A stretch of DNA of 64,000 nt from positions 328,573,106 through 328,637,105 of the forward strand of contig OY282558.1 of NCBI GenBank assembly GCA_958295665.1, written 5' to 3'. A model generated the notes under the pieces. It made no database searches and was not told the origin of the DNA. It worked only from the letters and a program-made list of their open reading frames with translations. Source of the DNA: Tipula vernalis. Its lineage: Eukaryota > Arthropoda > Insecta > Diptera > Tipulidae. This document shows, piece after piece, positions 63,972 to 64,000 of the stretch. Numbering within the stretch: position 1 is the stretch's first letter; every line of letters begins with the position of its first letter. The translations under genes were made by a program, and so were the position numbers.

Positions 63972-64000
<29 letters not shown>
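63972..64000. repeat. T-run at the window end
   Basis: At least 29 T follow 'agtagaataaa', where other units have 6-8 T and then 'aacctac'. Could be the tail of another retroelement insertion, or an assembly edge. Confidence 0.9.

Larger units (their letters stand above)
56070..64000 (+). repeat. tRNA-Asp tandem array, right segment (runs off the window)
   Basis: Head-to-tail units of 328-330 bp, each with one tRNA gene, from 57633 onward. The first three units (56157, 56649, 57141) and the one at 60925 are 492 bp because they carry an extra 163-bp segment with a 3'-half tRNA. The spacer is highly conserved: 'acaccat.aagttgctcat', 'ccatagcactctaagacgct', a T-tract, 'aacctacatgaaatctcttg' and 'ctgagattgtaagaaatt'. 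It includes an 8-bp inverted repeat, acagttat...ataactgt, after each tRNA. The window ends inside the last unit, in a T-run from 63972. Confidence 0.96.

Noticed and set aside
1..64000. CRISPR-like or other prokaryotic defence system
   Set aside because: The repeats are tandem without unique spacers, and the window is clearly eukaryotic.

Overview
The window is AT-rich eukaryotic DNA from an insect, most likely a fly. The evidence is spliced genes with short introns, a BEL/Pao element primed by tRNA-Tyr, piggyBac, Harbinger, P-element-like and mariner-type transposons, and I/R1-type non-LTR retroelements. There are no bacterial features. Only one gene looks like an ordinary host gene: a four-exon secreted or membrane protein on the minus strand (16418-17876), which I do not recognise by name. 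Almost everything else is mobile or repetitive DNA.

Layout. 400-1220: degenerate tandem repeat. 1741-4951 (-): broken Ty3/gypsy pol, abutting a THAP-domain P-element-like transposase fragment (4955-5619, -). 6110-6323: piggyBac-type MITE. 6932-7560: minisatellites. 8629-12775: nearly complete PIF/Harbinger transposon with exact TTA target duplications, a spliced MADF-BESS accessory gene (+) and a broken DDE transposase (-). 12818-13240: a MITE of the same family. 14364-15874 (+): Ty1/copia remnant with an LTR. 20609-22747: piggyBac transposase with an intact frame (-). 24785-32066 (+): complete BEL/Pao retrotransposon with two 796-bp LTRs, GTGAC target duplication and a 1,747-codon gag-pol. 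34286-37605: long inverted-repeat (foldback) element. 37631-37844: near-perfect palindrome, followed by a mariner-like remnant. 38850-40250 (-): I-like LINE remnant. 41280-42330 (-): Tc1/mariner remnant. 42443-44590 (-): LINE whose reverse-transcriptase frame is still long. 44613-45555: foldback element with 9-bp target duplications. 46850-48700 (+): decayed LINE.

The most notable region is 50200-64000, a head-to-tail array of about 329-bp units, each carrying a tRNA-Asp(GTC) gene. I count 23 full-length tRNA genes (15 identical, 8 variants), one truncated gene, one degenerate edge copy and four 3'-half copies. The array runs off the right edge of the window. An RNase H-bearing non-LTR retrotransposon of about 5.2 kb (minus strand) sits in the T-rich spacer of one unit. 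The window ends in a T-run of about 29 bases at the same spacer position, which may be the poly(A) tail of a second insertion at that site. This suggests, but does not prove, a retrotransposon with a niche in tRNA-gene arrays.

Within the array, higher-order repeats (about 988 and 1317 bp) and variant tRNAs shared between distant units point to unequal exchange or conversion. The Harbinger element pairs a DNA-binding MADF-BESS protein with its transposase. The BEL element has all the cis and trans parts expected of a mobile copy. The other elements are fragments.
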